The notes under the pieces are model-generated. The model had not been told where the DNA came from. It searched no databases and worked only from the letters and a program-made list of their open reading frames with translations. From Solen grandis (lineage: Eukaryota > Mollusca > Bivalvia > Adapedonta > Solenidae): a stretch of 64,000 nucleotides of DNA. Numbering within the stretch: the stretch's first letter is position 1; each line of letters begins with the position of its first letter. Positions 1 through 12,023 of this stretch are shown here, piece after piece. The translations under genes and the position numbers were made by a program. Location: positions 83,636,395 to 83,700,394 of the forward strand of contig CM037778.1 of NCBI GenBank assembly GCA_021229015.1. The letters run 5' to 3'.

Positions 1-12
1 TCAACACAACAA

Positions 13-480
13 GGATATTATTATGAGCGATGTAATTCAGTCTTGCAAGATCGCACAAAACCTATGTATAAGTTCAAGGTCAAGGTCCCACTTGAAGGTC
101 ACATGTCATACTGTTATAATGTTAGAATATTTTGTGTCCGCTCTATATCTTTAGAACATCTAGAATAAATCATGATTATTTGACAGAATGTTAACAATAT
201 GTTAACAGGATGTGGAGAGCGTTGGTTTCGGATGTATTGGTTCAAGGTCAAGGTTGCACTTAAAGATTGTTAGCAATTTCTTGTCCACTCATATTTGTCA
301 TACTGTTATAATGTTAGAATATTTTGTGTCCGCTCTGTATCTCTTGAATCTCTCATGCAGATTTAAACTTTTTGCCAGAAATGGCAACCATACTGAAATG
401 AAGTGCAGAACAAGTGCAAGTGTCAGCTTTATTGGGTCAAGGTCACAGTATGAAGCAACATGACATATTTATATAATGCG
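13..480. repeat. Dispersed/tandem repeat, about 190-bp period
   Basis: The phrase tgtcatactgttataatgtt and the sequence after it occur at about 105 and again at about 297, each time downstream of a caaggtcaaggt motif. The first 50 bases also recur at about 2014-2062, so the array is related to the next repeat block. The open frame at 212-463 lies inside this repeat and has no recognisable protein content. Confidence 0.6.
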
Positions 481-784
481 AAAATATTTCATGTTTGTTT
501 ATTTGTCCCCTACAGATGTTTACACAAGAGGGAACTGTAAGTTTGACCTCCTTCCTTCTGTCTATCCGATCATCCAACTGTCAGATCAAAATTCTGGTGG
601 AGATGGTAATGAAATAAGTCAAAATGTGCATAACCGTTAGATGTCTTGTGTTTTGCAAGAAACAACAGACTGGTTTAATTTTAAAAAGTGCTTATCCATT
701 TGTCAAAGGTAGTTCAATTTCATTACCTTTCTTAGGGCATATATTGCCCTCTCACAACGAAGCTCTTGTTCCACGGTTGATTTA

Positions 785-2430
785 ATGAATGATGCAAATT
801 CAATATCGCTCTTAGAGATGTACAATTATCTCTAATATTACATTTATATTTTGAAAATGTGGGACGTATATATATTTTCTGCAAATACATTCGGTAAATT
901 CGGTAAATGCAGTATGTGATTTCTGGCTTAATTCATAGGTTTTGTTTAATTATCTTATGAAATATAAACTCAATTCCTATGACATATATAGCAAATACAC
1001 AAACTGATATTTGATTAATGTATATCCAGGAGACAGATGCAAGGTGGTAGCCGAAGGCCACACGGTAAACCAGAAGCTAATGTATGACTAAAAATTCCGA
1101 TATTTATTATATAGAAGTTAAAAATAACATTTACAACTCACACTAAACATTAAAATTTTTTAAGGTTAAAAAACCTAAAATAGGGGTGTGCTTATATCAA
1201 ACCTATATATGTGGTGTTATATATAATATATATACACAACATAATTGGTCTTATTTAGTATTGCATTTAAATCGGTTTTGTTAATTTGTATTTAAAAATA
1301 TCCTATCTTGCAATGTCACAACACAACAATGAATTTGTTCCGAGATGTAAACCGAAAGTAAACATGCAATAATCAAATTTGATCTTTAATTTATGCCAAA
1401 AATAGGACAATAAAATGTGCACGATTCATTTTTATTCATGTTTGTATAATGAATGATGCTCATTAATATCGCACTTAGTGATGTACAATTATCTCTAACA
1501 TTAAAAAAAAACATTTGTTTTTAGAAAATGTGCAGCGTATATATATTTTCTGCGAATATGTATATTTCACTCCCGCAAATCGATAAATGCAGTGTGTGAT
1601 TTCTGTCTTAATTTATAGGTAATGCTTAATTACCATAGGAAATAAAGACTCAATGCCAATGACGGATATAGCCAGTATATTATATACAATGTAAATAAAT
1701 GTCACTTAATAGTATGCAACAGATCTATTCGTTCGTTAATAAACAACCCAAATTGAAATTAAGTCAATGCTTATCCAGGAGATACATGTAGATGCAAAGT
1801 GGTAGCCGATGGCCACGGTACATCAGAAGCAAGACTAGGTAATAAATCTAATGGCTAGAATTCAAATACTTATAGAGCAGCAGTTAACAATAACATTTAA
1901 AAGTATTTACATATCAGCTCACGCACATTTACCAAAATTTAATTTAAGTGTTTACACAAACATTAACAACTCATACTAAACATTTAAATGTGTACAAATT
2001 CATTTGGTTTAAGGATATTATAATGAGCGATTTTATTCAGTCTTGCAAGATCGCACAAAACCTGAAAAGGGGATGTGCTTATACCAAACTAATATATGTG
2101 GAGTTACATTTGTAATAGGGTATATAGGTCTTATTTAGAATTGCATTTAAATCGGTTTTGTTACGAAATTATGCTCAAATCATTTTCCAAATTATTTAGA
2201 ATTTCATTTGAAAAAAGATATTATTGTATTTAAAACAAAATTTCCAGTATTTTTCTCGTTTAAAATTTTAATTTCAATAATTATTACGAACAATTGTTTG
2301 TTTTATTTTCCCCCGCAATTCGATAAATGCAGTGTTTGATTTGTGGCTTAATTTATAGGTTATGTTTGACTGTTATTAAAATATAGGCTTAATCCAATGT
2401 CAGATATAACAGGTAATCCCGTAGAATGTA
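785..2430. repeat. Long-period (about 660 bp) degenerate tandem repeat
   Basis: A segment starting with tgaatgatgca, an ...atcgc..ttag.gatgtacaattatctc core, a cgataaatgcagtgtgtgattt block and a tatccaggaga...ggtggtagccga block appears at about 785-1080 and again at about 1449-1840. A third partial copy is at about 2310-2420. No coding potential was seen. Spacing between copies varies, so this is an old and diverged array. Confidence 0.6.
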
Positions 2431-2990
2431 AATAAGTGACACCTAATATTTTGCAACAGTGTTCATTTCATGTCCACTCATATTGTGGCTATGAAGGCTC
2501 TAGTTTATTACTCGCCGATATCCCTTTTCGTTCATTCATTCGTATACAATGCAAATTGATACTCAAATGAGACAGTGACGTCATGGTGCCAAAGCACCAT
2601 GAACATCACGCACAATAACGCGGCGTCAATGGTGTTCTCGACATGTTTGGGGCGGCCAAAAGTGTCCATCGCATAGGTTTCAATTTAATGTCCATGATAA
2701 GACCCCTGAAACATAATATACTTATGAAAATTAATCAAATGGTCGCTTGGAGCACTGAAACTTCTTCTTTTATAATTACGTATATCACTCTAAAATAATT
2801 ATGATGATGAACTGTCCAAATGCTGATGATACATGTACCTAATACGTATATTTTCTTTGTGTCCATTTAACACACGCAATCAGTGTTACAAGCTATCACT
2901 GTTTTTTTTTATACTTTCAGCTGGTAGATTATTGCTATAGATCTGTTTGAAACACTTTTTTCCCCATTCGATTTTTTGCTAGTCTCCAAC
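2431..2990. other. No feature recognised
   Basis: AT-rich sequence without a recognisable gene. A small hairpin (tcatggtgc/gcaccatga) lies at about 2580-2602. It could contain the decayed 3' flank or LTR of the minus-strand BEL/Pao element that follows, but no LTR boundaries were identified. Confidence 0.5.
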
Positions 2991-3122
2991 GGGATCGTGG
3001 CGTTACATCATTGTGTATCTGCACGACGTACCCAACAGACATCTTTGGCTGGTTGTTCCCCGTTATCCTGTTGTGTTCTCATAGAAAAGCCGTCAGGTAT
3101 TCGCTTCTCCATCTCTCCGGAA

Positions 3123-3437
3123 TTAGTCGATGATGGCCCTCTGTTGTCTAGCAAGCATTAGAACGTCAGCGTGATTTTCCGTCTCAGAAGTGCACAATAT
3201 TTGTGTAACGTAAGCGTACGGTAGCGTCTTTTTCTTTCTGTCGTAAAACAGTTTAAATATCTCCGTGACATCAAAATTGGGTGTGTCGTGGGTAAGTTGT
3301 TTGTTATTTGAAATCGCCTCAATCTCTGTCACAACTGTTCTCAGCACCTCAAATGTGATAAATGTGATAAATGCACGTGCCAGCGTTTTCTTCGACGCAG
3401 TTTTGTGAGGCCAATCAATGTGCGCCATACCATACAT
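3123..3437 (-). pseudogene. BEL/Pao integrase C-terminal remnant
   Basis: The frame includes FEVLRTVVTEIEAISNN, corresponding to the 'l.TllceiEailNsRPLt' motif at the end of the integrase core. The catalytic D,D,E residues upstream are not recognisable. There is a small duplication (FITFIT; aatgtgata twice) just before it. Confidence 0.6.
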
Positions 3438-3829
3438 TTTAAAATAAATATCAATGTTATTCCCCTGTTACCCACCCCTGCTGTAAAGTTGGGGACTTGA
3501 AAATTCGCTCCAAAGACACTTGGCAATCACGTACCCACAGCATATTTCATCTCGTTCTATGTCGCTGATCCAGTTATACGCGCAACTCGACAATTTTTGA
3601 CAAAACATTTGCACAAATGCATCCATTCTAGTTTCTTGTATGTCCCAAATCTGTCAGTGTCCATGATATGTAAAGTACTTGACGCGTACTGTTGAGGCCT
3701 AGTACTTGGCGGTCAAGAAGTATTTAACCCGGAAGCAGGTGTACTAGAAGCGGAATCAGTTTCGTGTTCTCTACTCTCCTGCATGTAGTCTGTTCACGGT
3801 GTTGTGACATTCCATACTGACCACTTCGG

Positions 3830-3960
3830 ACTTTCAACCAAAACTGAGAATCATTTAGTTGTGTCGTGTTTATTCCCCTTGTGAAAAGATCTGCAGGATT
3901 GTCTACCGTAGGACAATTCTTCCAGGTATTGTCACTAGTGATTTCACGGATTTCTTGAAC
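3830..3960 (-). pseudogene. BEL/Pao pol segment between RNase H and integrase
   Basis: The minus strand translates as RVQEIREITSDNTW followed by NPADLFTRGI, the widely conserved 'RV.EI.......W.....NPAD..SRG' stretch of BEL/Pao polyproteins. It is too short to stand as an ORF and is flanked by stops. Confidence 0.65.
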
Positions 3961-4057
3961 ACGGTGAGGTACAAATCTCTGCAGTTTTTTTTTTAAGATT
4001 TATGTAGAACGATTTGGCTCTCTGACAAGTACGTCACACTATTAATAATCAGGCTTT

Positions 4058-4433
4058 TTATGCATGCTGTCCAAGTCCAGCACCTAATAATGCCCCCATT
4101 CGTTCAAATCGGGGCAGTGTAATCTGCTTCAGCGGGGCGACGCAATTTTTCGCTTTAACAAGTGAAAAGTTGTCTCCATTGCTTAGGTATAACCCTGCAT
4201 CATATGATTTTGTACAAGTATCTACAAAAATATATAGCTTGCTGTCAGCGGAATTGTAGGATCCGAAGATAGGGAAAAAAGTTCTCGGAAGCGTTATTTC
4301 TGTCGCTGTGGACAAGTCGTCTGCAAGGATTTCCATACATGTTGTGTGTCAAGGGTAGGGGCAGGTCCCAATCATTTTTCTTTTTCCACAGATCTTGAAT
4401 CATGAGTTTGGTGCGTACAGTGACCAAACTCAA
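4058..4433 (-). pseudogene. BEL/Pao RNase H-like/A17 region fragment
   Basis: The frame contains LYIFVDTCTKSYDAGLYL, equivalent to the 'h.FcDAS..aygAv.Yl' RNase H-like motif, followed by VAPLKQITLPRFERMGALLG, which is very characteristic of BEL/Pao polyproteins (usual form ..aPlk..tiPRLEL.aallg). A second frame at 4245-4433 supplies the segment just upstream, showing a frameshift inside the domain. Confidence 0.75.
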
Positions 4434-4688
4434 CTGACCGAGTGGGTAAAATATTCTTGAAGATTTTAGCTAAATGAGACGTTTGGTCCATTTCTCGGAG
4501 AAATATGCTTATTTTGTAAATGACAATTTGTCTTCATATGTATCCCATCTCAAACCGAGAATTTTAGCGATTGTGTCTGAGTGAAGAACGCCGTCTGTTG
4601 CTGCCATAGTTTTCAAAGCATCGCTGCTAGACACCCATAATCTGAGATTAAACCCCGCGCTTACCATCATGTCACACGACTCCTAGTC

Positions 4689-4997
4689 CTAGTATTGTTG
4701 TAAGTCGGACTCCTGGTCAGAGTAATACAAAATATTGTTTGCATACAAATTTTGTTCCAAGATGTCGGCAGACGGCAGGTGCTTGTTGTTGTTGATATAC
4801 TTCAGTAGCGTGGCACTGAGGATGAAGAGTGAGCAAACCGCATTAATACGGTACTTCACTAACAGGCTACTGAGATCTGCTGGGTCACTGAGCCAAAAGA
4901 AGCGCGTAAAATCTCTATCTTGTCCATCCAGTCCCACATATAAGAAAGCCTTCTCTATGTCCGTTGAAACTTTATGGTAACGGAAGCGCATAAGCAA
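4689..4997 (-). pseudogene. BEL/Pao reverse transcriptase fragment
   Basis: The frame contains LMRFRYHKVSTDIEKAFL and then DRDFTRFFWL, matching the LRFR..-DIEKAFLQV-..DRD.TRFLW arrangement around RT motif A of BEL/Pao elements. It continues with a weakened motif-B region and an ANNILY segment in place of the catalytic YVDD-like box. The catalytic residues are not intact. Confidence 0.7.
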
Positions 4998-5221
4998 TTA
5001 TGTCAAATCGTTGATTTCTGGTGGCGTTGACTGTAGACAATCATTCAAACTCAGCTTTTGCTGTGATTAACGACAACTACAGTCATAGACAATGTGGACA
5101 GGTGTTGTAGCGATATCCTTGCACACAGCGTGAAGGGGTATGTAATTCACCAGGGTGTTGTTTTCAACTGCGGTAGGACCTGGCACTTTCTTAATGTCTT
5201 CTGTCTTCTGTTCTCCCTAGT

Positions 5222-5425
5222 TTGTGCAACAACGTACACGTTAGCGTTTCCAAGTGTCTGACCTCCCTGGTATTATCACCGAAAATTGCTAAGTTCACAA
5301 CATCTGTACCAGTTCGGACAAGATTCAGTCTTTGGGCAAGCTTACCTAATACAAACGATCCCTGTGCACCTTCATCAACACACTGTTTGATCCATACTGT
5401 AGGAATATACAGTACAATTTTGTGA
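5222..5425 (-). pseudogene. BEL/Pao retropepsin remnant
   Basis: Translation of the minus strand gives VDEGAQGSFVLGKLAQRL, aligning with the D-SG-SQ-SFI active-site region of the BEL/Pao aspartic protease (DUF1758), followed by AIFGDNT, like the usual 'i.tFG..t'. The catalytic D-S/T-G triad reads DEG, so the enzyme would be inactive even if the frame were whole. Confidence 0.6.
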
Positions 5426-5470
5426 ACTTACCGGTGCTACGGTAGTTTTCAAGAGAACGCGCGGCCATGG

Positions 5471-5665
5471 TTATGGTGACGCATAAAGCATGGGACCTTT
5501 ATCTTGTAGCGCTGAAACTGATGGTGTAGATTGTAATGATGTTGTAGTTTCTTCTGCTGACTGCTGGTTGCTATAAATACGAGAAAGGTGTTTTCTCGAG
5601 CAATGTGTACACCGACGGTTGGACCCATACTTTAAAACTATTGCTTTCCTAAGCAATTGTAGCAC
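5471..5665 (-). pseudogene. BEL/Pao zinc-knuckle-like fragment
   Basis: The segment NRRCTHCSRKHLSRIYS matches the layout of the second CxxC-x-KHH motif that lies between gag and protease in BEL/Pao polyproteins. The rest is a serine/threonine-rich linker. Reading continues into the protease relic downstream on the minus strand only after a frame change. Confidence 0.55.
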
Positions 5666-5768
5666 AATTTGTTTTGGTTCACAACAGCGTAATTAGTAAC
5701 TTTGTTTAATAAGTGCAGTTGGGCTCAAAATTCACATTTTCTTTTCTTTCTTTTTTTCACTGTTTGGC

Positions 5769-6005
5769 TCAGCAGAGTTCTGGAAAACATGTCGGACACT
5801 TAAGTGATTTTGCTTCTTTACGACTGTCAGAAATAAACTTTTGGTTGGTACATACTTTCCGATGGTGTGTTTGACTGGCTCCCGGTCTCAAAGACTCGGG
5901 TATCTTGTAGTATGGTTTGACGTTATCCTGAAAGTACCGAGTTACCATCCCTTTTCCTCGTGCTAAATGCTTGCCGATCTCACCTGGTGCAAAGATAATC
6001 GGCAC
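5769..6005 (-). pseudogene. BEL/Pao gag C-terminal fragment
   Basis: A 78-residue open frame contains VKPYYKIPESLRPGASQ, resembling the '..LP.dLR..is' segment that follows DUF1759, and ends in a CPTCFPELC cluster like the first part of the paired cysteine motifs of these polyproteins. It is in a different frame from the neighbouring fragments, which shows decay. Confidence 0.5.
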
Positions 6006-6022
6006 GAGCAGACTTATGTGGG

Positions 6023-6243
6023 CTACTTGATTTTGACCGAGTGATTCGAGACCATATAGCTATCCATTCTGTCGTAAAATTCCCGAATACTAGTAACGTC
6101 GTTTTGAGGTGCGGGTGACTGTATCAAAGCTTGCATATACACATGAATGATTTTTGACCAACTTGTCAATTGCTTATTAGAGTTAGATAGCGTAAACACT
6201 ACAATGATTCTATCAGCTTCATCTATAAGTTGCGACTGTAAAT
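6023..6243 (-). pseudogene. BEL/Pao gag-like fragment (DUF1759-type)
   Basis: The minus-strand frame has a stretch ending in TSIREFYDRMDSY, which resembles the conserved LR-FYD-E pattern of the DUF1759 gag region of BEL/Pao elements, preceded by a QALIQSP segment like the usual 'aLl.lP' motif. It stops matching at 6243, where the opposite-strand LINE fragment starts. It is a relic and not a host gene. Confidence 0.6.
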
Positions 6244-6840
6244 AAATGAACGTTGAAAGCCTGAAAGTGATGCGAAGTGAAGTGTGGGGGTATAGTAACC
6301 TTGACATGATTGAAAATATCCAAACAAAATTTTTGAGAAACATCCTGAAACTTAAAAAGAGTACACCATCATATATGATTCTTGCTGAACTAGGCAGATA
6401 CCCACTACAAATTATAATAAAAGTAAGAATGATTGGATTTTGGGCCAGAATTATTACTGGAAACCATGATAAATTATCATACAAAATATATCAAATCATG
6501 CTAGAAATACCCAACTTCCAATCAAAATGGATAACACACATAAAAACCATCTTATTTGAAACAGGCAATAGGAATATTTGGTATAATCCGGAACTATTAA
6601 CACACATGTCACCAGTAAAACAATTTATTAGACAGACTCTTATTGACCAGTTTAATCAGCAATGGAATAGTTCTTTACAAAATTCCTCCAAAGGTACTAA
6701 TTATTCATTATTCAAAGAATCAATCAATCTTGAACAGTACTTGTTAAAATCAAGAAAACCAAATTATTTACAACTAGACTTCGTTTGTCCCATAAACGAT
6801 GAGGGCTTTCTGCGCTGCACACAATTTAAACCCTGATTAG
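6244..6840 (+). pseudogene. Non-LTR retrotransposon ORF2 fragment (post-RT region)
   Basis: An open frame of about 196 codons begins SEVWGYSNLDMIENIQ, then FLRNILKLKKSTPSYMILAE, GRYPLQIIIKVRM and GFWARIITG. This is the conserved region downstream of the reverse transcriptase in a common invertebrate LINE group. Similarity stops near codon 180. A copy of the end of the same protein region is at 56457-56760 (IDQFKQEW... versus IDQFNQQW... here), so this is a dispersed family. It is truncated at both ends and inserted against the BEL/Pao gag relic. Confidence 0.7.
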
Positions 6841-7720
6841 CTAAAAAGAATTTGTACATGTACAATGTTAACATCCCAAATTTACGTGTCCATGTGGTAT
6901 AATACCTGCATTTCCAAATTGAGAAATTTGGTATTATACTTGACTTAGTTCACTTTACATGCATTCTTTCTTTAATATGAAACAATTCTTAGTTGATTTC
7001 GTTTAAAAGAACTTAACATTATCTCCATTCATAACATTCATTGTGAACAACGATAATTTTTTAAACCCTTTTGATTCACTTTTTTTTTCTTGTCTGTATA
7101 TTAAGTAAACAATAATGAACAAAATACACTACAAATCAAATAAAGTTGTTTAATAGACTGGAACATTCATTTAAAAGGAAACTGTATAGAGATAAACCGA
7201 ATAAACATAGTAGGAAACGGCCACATATTAGCACAGGTTAACATGGTACCTTTACTGTTTGCTACCAGTGAGGCCCAGAAGATTTCTCAGTAGTACTTAA
7301 CATTCTACTTTTTATATATAACAATTTGACATTCCAGTGGTATCTGATTTAACTAACATACATTTTAAAACCTGTGTAATTTGGCTCTTAATATTAAAGC
7401 ATATGTACATTCCTGATTTACAAGGGCTTTTAATTTAATATGTACTATATAATGCTAAATATGTTGAAATTATAAGAATGAATATTTAATTAGATGCGAT
7501 TAAGTTGCGCATTCACACTAATATGGCTATTATCAGAAATTCTTATTTTCTATGTAACTTTTTTATATGATTTCCAATTTTAAAAAGCAAGGTACCGTTA
7601 GAAAGGTCGTTAAATTCCCAACATTTCACACGCTTAATTTATGGACCTATTATAACGTCTTTATAGTTATAGATGGTTAAACTTCGAGAAAATGGCAAAA
7701 ATAGGCAATGATATTTTCAT
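6841..7720. other. No gene; AT-rich spacer
   Basis: No coding region was recognised. A gagggctttctgc stretch at about 6801-6813 is the reverse complement of the cagaaagccct repeat motif seen at about 7733 and near 12.4 kb, so the segment may be part of that dispersed repeat family. Confidence 0.4.
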
Positions 7721-7751
7721 GTCATACTTGAGGCAGAAAGCCCTAATAATA

Positions 7752-8959
7752 ATAAACAAGAGGGCCAAGATGAACCTTGATCGCTCACCTGAGAAAAATG
7801 ATTGCTTAAAAAATAAAGATGCTAGTGAAATCTGGTTTTTTTTATGGTGAAAAGGGCATAACTTCTAAATTAACTAGTCAATATCAGTTATAATTGAACC
7901 TGATTGCGGATTATGGGCATAAACAGTCTTAAAGTTTAAAACAGATTGTTTAAAACAAGAGGGCCAAGATGGCCTTTGATCGCTCACCCGAGAAAGATGA
8001 TTGCTCAAGAAATAAAGATGCTAGAGTGTAAAAGTGAAATCTGGCTTTATTATAGTGAAAAGGGCATAACTCTTAAATTAACTTGTCAATATCAGTTATA
8101 ATTGAACCCGATTGCGAAATTATGGGCATAAACATTGTCTTAAAGTTTGAAAAAGATTGCTAAAAAAATGAAGATGCTAGAGTGTAATCAAAGTGAAATC
8201 TGGCATTTTTTTATATTTAAAGGGGCATAACTCCTGACCTTATCAACATATCTCAGCTTTAATCGAACTCAATCGAGACATTATGGTCATAAGCATTGCC
8301 ATAAAGTTTGAAGATGATTGCTCAAAAGATGAAGATGCTAGAGTGTAAACAAAGTGAAATCTGGCATTTTTGAATATTAAAAGGGACATAACTCCTGACT
8401 TAATTGGCCCATCTCAGCCACAATTGAACTCAATTAAGACATGGTCATAAACATTGTCATAAAGTTTGAAGAAGATTGCTCAAAAGATGAAGATGCTACA
8501 GTATAAACAAACTGAAATTTCGCCTTTTTTATATTAAAAGGGGCTTTACCCTGACCTAATTGACCGATCTCAGCCATAATTGAACTCAATTGAGACATTA
8601 TGGTCATAAACATTGTCATAAAGTTTGAAGATGATTGCTTAAAAAAATGCAGATGCTAGAGTGTAAACAAAGTGAAATCTGGCATCTTTTTTTAATATTA
8701 AAAGGGGCCTAACTCCTGACCTAATTGACCGATCTCAGCCATAATCGAACTCATTTGAGACATTATGGTCATAAACATTGCCATAAAGTTTGAAGATGAT
8801 TGCTCAAAAGATGAAGATACTAGAGTGTAAACAACGTGAAATCTGGCATTTTTTTTAATATTAAAATATTACTTAAAAGGGGCTTTACCCTGACCTAATT
8901 AACCGATCTCAGCCACAAACGAACTCATAAAGACATTATGGTCCTAAACATTGTCATAA
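7752..8959. repeat. About 160-bp satellite with CAAGAGGGCC terminal cassette, left part
   Basis: The block opens with aacaagagggccaagatg and a gatcgctcacctgag motif, repeated at about 7954. It then contains units marked by agtgaaatctggc at about 7828, 8033, 8190, 8353, 8506, 8668 and 8834. Each unit also has a 'cataactcctgac' and a 'gacattatggtcataaaca' segment. The array resumes after the LINE at 12021 and closes with caggtgagct at about 12323. Confidence 0.8.
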
Positions 8960-8974
8960 AGAATGAAGAAAATT

Positions 8975-9391
8975 TAAAAGATTACTTAAAAAACTGTGAT
9001 ATTGATATTAGTTATAAGTCTGATCACTCTATGGTGTTTTTGGATATGTCATTTTCGACTTTTAAACATGGGAAGGGGTTATGGAAATTCAACAACACAC
9101 TATTAAATGATATTGATTATATAAACTGTATAAATAAAAAAATTGATGATATTATATTACAATATTCCTTCATTAGAACATGTACTCAATATAGACAAAA
9201 GAGGAAATTGGAAAATTTTTAATAATAAATTAAGGGGTTCTTTTATAAGATCTAGATCAAATTGGATAGAAAATGGGGAAAAAGTTACTAAATATTTCTG
9301 TAACTTAGAAAAACAACATATTTCTAGCAAGTCTATTCCTTATATTGAAAAAGAAGATGGTAAAAAAATTTATAACCAGAATGAAATATAA
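8975..9391 (+). pseudogene. LINE ORF2: endonuclease end and linker
   Basis: The first residues carry the SDHSMVF motif, the terminal SDH catalytic box of apurinic-type endonucleases. They are followed by GKGLWKFNNTLL, a typical L1/Tx1 linker segment. The frame changes near 9200 into one reading RSRSNWIENGEKVTKYFCNL, the usual 'R.rw...GEk.t.yF..le' block before the RT, and stops at 9391. At least one frameshift and one stop are therefore present before the RT. Confidence 0.8.
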
Positions 9392-9519
9392 AAAAGTCAG
9401 TTTTTTACAAATCATTATTTAGTAAAAGAAACATAACTCCAGATTTTGATCTTGAAAGGGAGTTAAATCATTGTATTGTCAACAAATTAAAACTTGATCA
9501 AGTTAATAATCTAGAAGGA

Positions 9520-10347
9520 TTGTTAAGTTATACAGAAGTAACTAATACTTTAAAAAACATGAAGAATGACAAAAGTCCTGGCTGTGATGGTTTTACTAGT
9601 AATTTTTATAAAGTTTTTTGGAATAAAATAGGAAAATTTGTTGTTAGAGCATTAAACCATGCTTTTGTTTCAAACTCTTTTTCTAGGAATATAAAATTGG
9701 GTTCTATTACATGTATACCAAAAGAAAATAAACCAAAACAGTTTCTAAAAAACTGGCGACCTATTACCTTGTTAAACGTGTTGTACAAATTAGCTTCAGG
9801 TAGTATAGCAAATAGATTGAAAAAAGTTTTAAATTCCTTGATATCAAATGATCAAACAGGTTTTATAAAAGATAGATTTATAGGAGAAAATACAAGACTA
9901 GTTTATGATATAATGAAATACTGTGAAGACCATAACATGCCTGGTTTAGTGATGCTTATTGATTTTGAAAAAGCATTTGATTCTTTATCATTTAATTTCA
10001 TTGAGAAAACCCTATCTTTTTTCAATTTTGGTGAAATGTTTAGAAAATGGGTACATTTGTTTTTATATGATACCGAAGTATGTGTACAACTAAATGGTTT
10101 TTTATCAGATTTTTTTACTATAGAGAGAGGCTGTAGACAAGGGGACCCTATTTCGGCATATATTTTTATACTGTGTGCAGAGATTTTATCAATCAAAATA
10201 AAAAACTCAAATGGTATTAGAGGGATAAAAATCAAAGGGGAAGAATATATTATGTCACAATTTGCTGACGATACATCATTATTTCTAGACGGTTCAGACG
10301 AATCCTTGATATTTTTCAATTATATCTGGATTAAATGTCAATTTTGA
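9520..10347 (+). pseudogene. LINE ORF2: reverse transcriptase domain
   Basis: RT blocks are in order: KSPGCDGFTSNFYK, NWRPITLLNVLYKL, DQTGFIKDRFIGEN, LIDFEKAFDSL (motif A aspartate), GCRQGDPISAYIF (motif B) and QFADDTSLF (motif C, both catalytic aspartates present). The enzyme synthesises cDNA at the nicked target. All catalytic residues survive, although the frame ends early at 10347 and the flanking regions are out of frame, so this copy cannot make a full ORF2 protein. Confidence 0.9.
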
Positions 10348-11699
10348 TAAAACAAAAGTCATTTGGATAGGTTCTTTAAAGTATAGTACGAGATCTATTA
10401 AAACAAGATGGAAACTTTCATGGGGGGAAACTCAATTTAAATTACTAGGGATATATTTTGATGTGGATCTAAACAAAATACAGCAATTAAATTATCAAAG
10501 GCAGGAAGAAAAAATGAAGAAAATTATTTCTTATTGGAAAAGAAGGAAACTTACACCGCTAGGAAGAATTACTGTTGTAAAATCTTTACTTGTGCCACTA
10601 CTTACAAATCTTTTCATTAGTTTACCCTCTCCAACAAAAACATTTATGAAATATCTCAGTGATATGTTAAACAAATTTATTAGTATGAAAATAAAATGGT
10701 TTAAAAGTATGATATGTAATAGTAATAGTAAGTGTTATAAACTTGTAGAATGTTTGTTTGATGTGAGTAAAATATTTAACACTGGAAAACATTTTTGTGT
10801 TCATGTTATAAAATCTATCAAAAATAAATTTTGATCAATTGTTTTATAATGAAAGTTTTATGATAAATTCAAATTATATTTATATGCCTGATTTATATGA
10901 AAAAGGGCTTCGATATGTTAAGGATATTATGAACAATAATGGTGATTTTGAAGATGTAACACATATAGAAAATATAATTGGCAAAAAAATAAATTACTTG
11001 AAATTTTTTGGTCTTATAAATGTTGTGAAAAAATTTGTAACTAAGTTTAAATTAATGAAAAAAAAAATACTAAATAATCCTTGTCTAAATTGTTATATGC
11101 ATCCAATACTAACTAGAGCGGATGAAAATAAGTATATATATAATATTTTAATAAAAAACAATGAAATTCCCACAAGCAAAGAAAAATGGATATCTATATA
11201 TAACAGTTGTGAAATTAATTGGAATATTACATACAGAAACGTTTACAAATGTACGAAAGATACTTATTTACAATGGCTACAAACGAGAATAGTTCACAGA
11301 ATTTTTCCAACTAATTCACTGCTTTTTAAAATGAACATTGTTAATAGTAATTTATGTACATTTTAAATTTGGAAAATAATTCATCTTTTTTATGATTGTG
11401 AAAAAATAAAGCCTTTAATAAGATTTGTGAGTAACTTAAGTAAGAAAGTAGATCCAGAAATCATAATAAATAGTAAAAATATTATATTAGGTTTATGTGA
11501 TAGTGATTGTAAATTTGATACTATAAGTTTAGAAATGAAAAAATATATTTTTTGGTGCAAGAAGAAAGAAATAATTCCTTCCATTTTAGGTTTTAAAAAG
11601 AACTTAAGATTGTCTTGGGATATTTTTAAATTAACAGAAGTAAATAAAAAAGAAAGTGACAAATGGGCAATTGTTAGGTATTGTGTGCAGGAAGATTAA
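10348..11699 (+). pseudogene. LINE ORF2: thumb and C-terminal region
   Basis: Three consecutive frames (to 10834, 10839-11366 and 11427-11699) continue the protein: WKRRKLTPLGRITVVKSLL (the conserved post-RT 'W..R.Lt..GRi.ivKsl' block), then KEKWISIYNS..INW and YLQWLQTRIVHRIFPTN, and finally a tail ending KKEIIPSILGFKKNLR. These match the order in intact L1/Tx1-like ORF2. Small frame breaks separate them. Confidence 0.8.
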
Positions 11700-11983
11700 C
11701 CTACATTTATAAATTAATAGAACACTCAGGGGATTGTCTGTAGATATTTCTTTTTTTTTTTCTTTTTCCTATTCTTCAAGAATATTTTTTAACCTTTACT
11801 GACCCTAAACTTAATCTGTATAAAGAAAATTGTATTTCTAGTGGTTTTTATATGATGAAAATTATATGATTATATGTTAAATTTATATATGTAGATATAG
11901 GCAGTTTGATATTGTAAGGTGGTGAGTAGGATGGTTCCCCGACCTACTTCCATCAGAAGACGGGGATAATAAAGGTTAAAAAA

Positions 11984-12020
<37 letters not shown>

Positions 12021-12023
<3 letters not shown>

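Larger units (their letters stand above)
3000..6243 (-). mobile_element. Degraded BEL/Pao LTR retrotransposon (gag-pol relic)
   Basis: Reading the minus strand from 6243 down to about 3000, broken reading frames follow BEL/Pao polyprotein order: gag-like region, zinc-knuckle-like cysteines, degenerate aspartic protease, reverse transcriptase, RNase H-like region with a NPADLFTRG motif, then an integrase remnant. Several frameshifts and stops separate the pieces, so it is dead. No flanking LTRs were found. The gag end is truncated at 6243, where a + strand non-LTR fragment begins. The family assignment rests on motif order and wording recognised by eye (for example KNCVAPLKQITLPRFERMGA and SDIEKAFL-like segments). 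Confidence 0.75.
8975..12020 (+). mobile_element. 5'-truncated L1/Tx1-like LINE with poly(A) tail and 15-bp TSD
   Basis: The element interrupts a satellite unit. agaatgaagaaaatt occurs directly before it (8960-8974) and directly after its poly(A) tract (12021-12035), the hallmark of target-primed reverse transcription. The body encodes, in broken frames, the end of an endonuclease domain, a reverse transcriptase and the long C-terminal region. It ends with an AATAAA-type signal near 11967 and about 40 A residues. The missing 5' part (ORF1 and most of the endonuclease) is normal 5' truncation. The clade is assigned by eye from the RT wording (FADDTSLFLDGS, NGIRGIKI). Confidence 0.88.
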
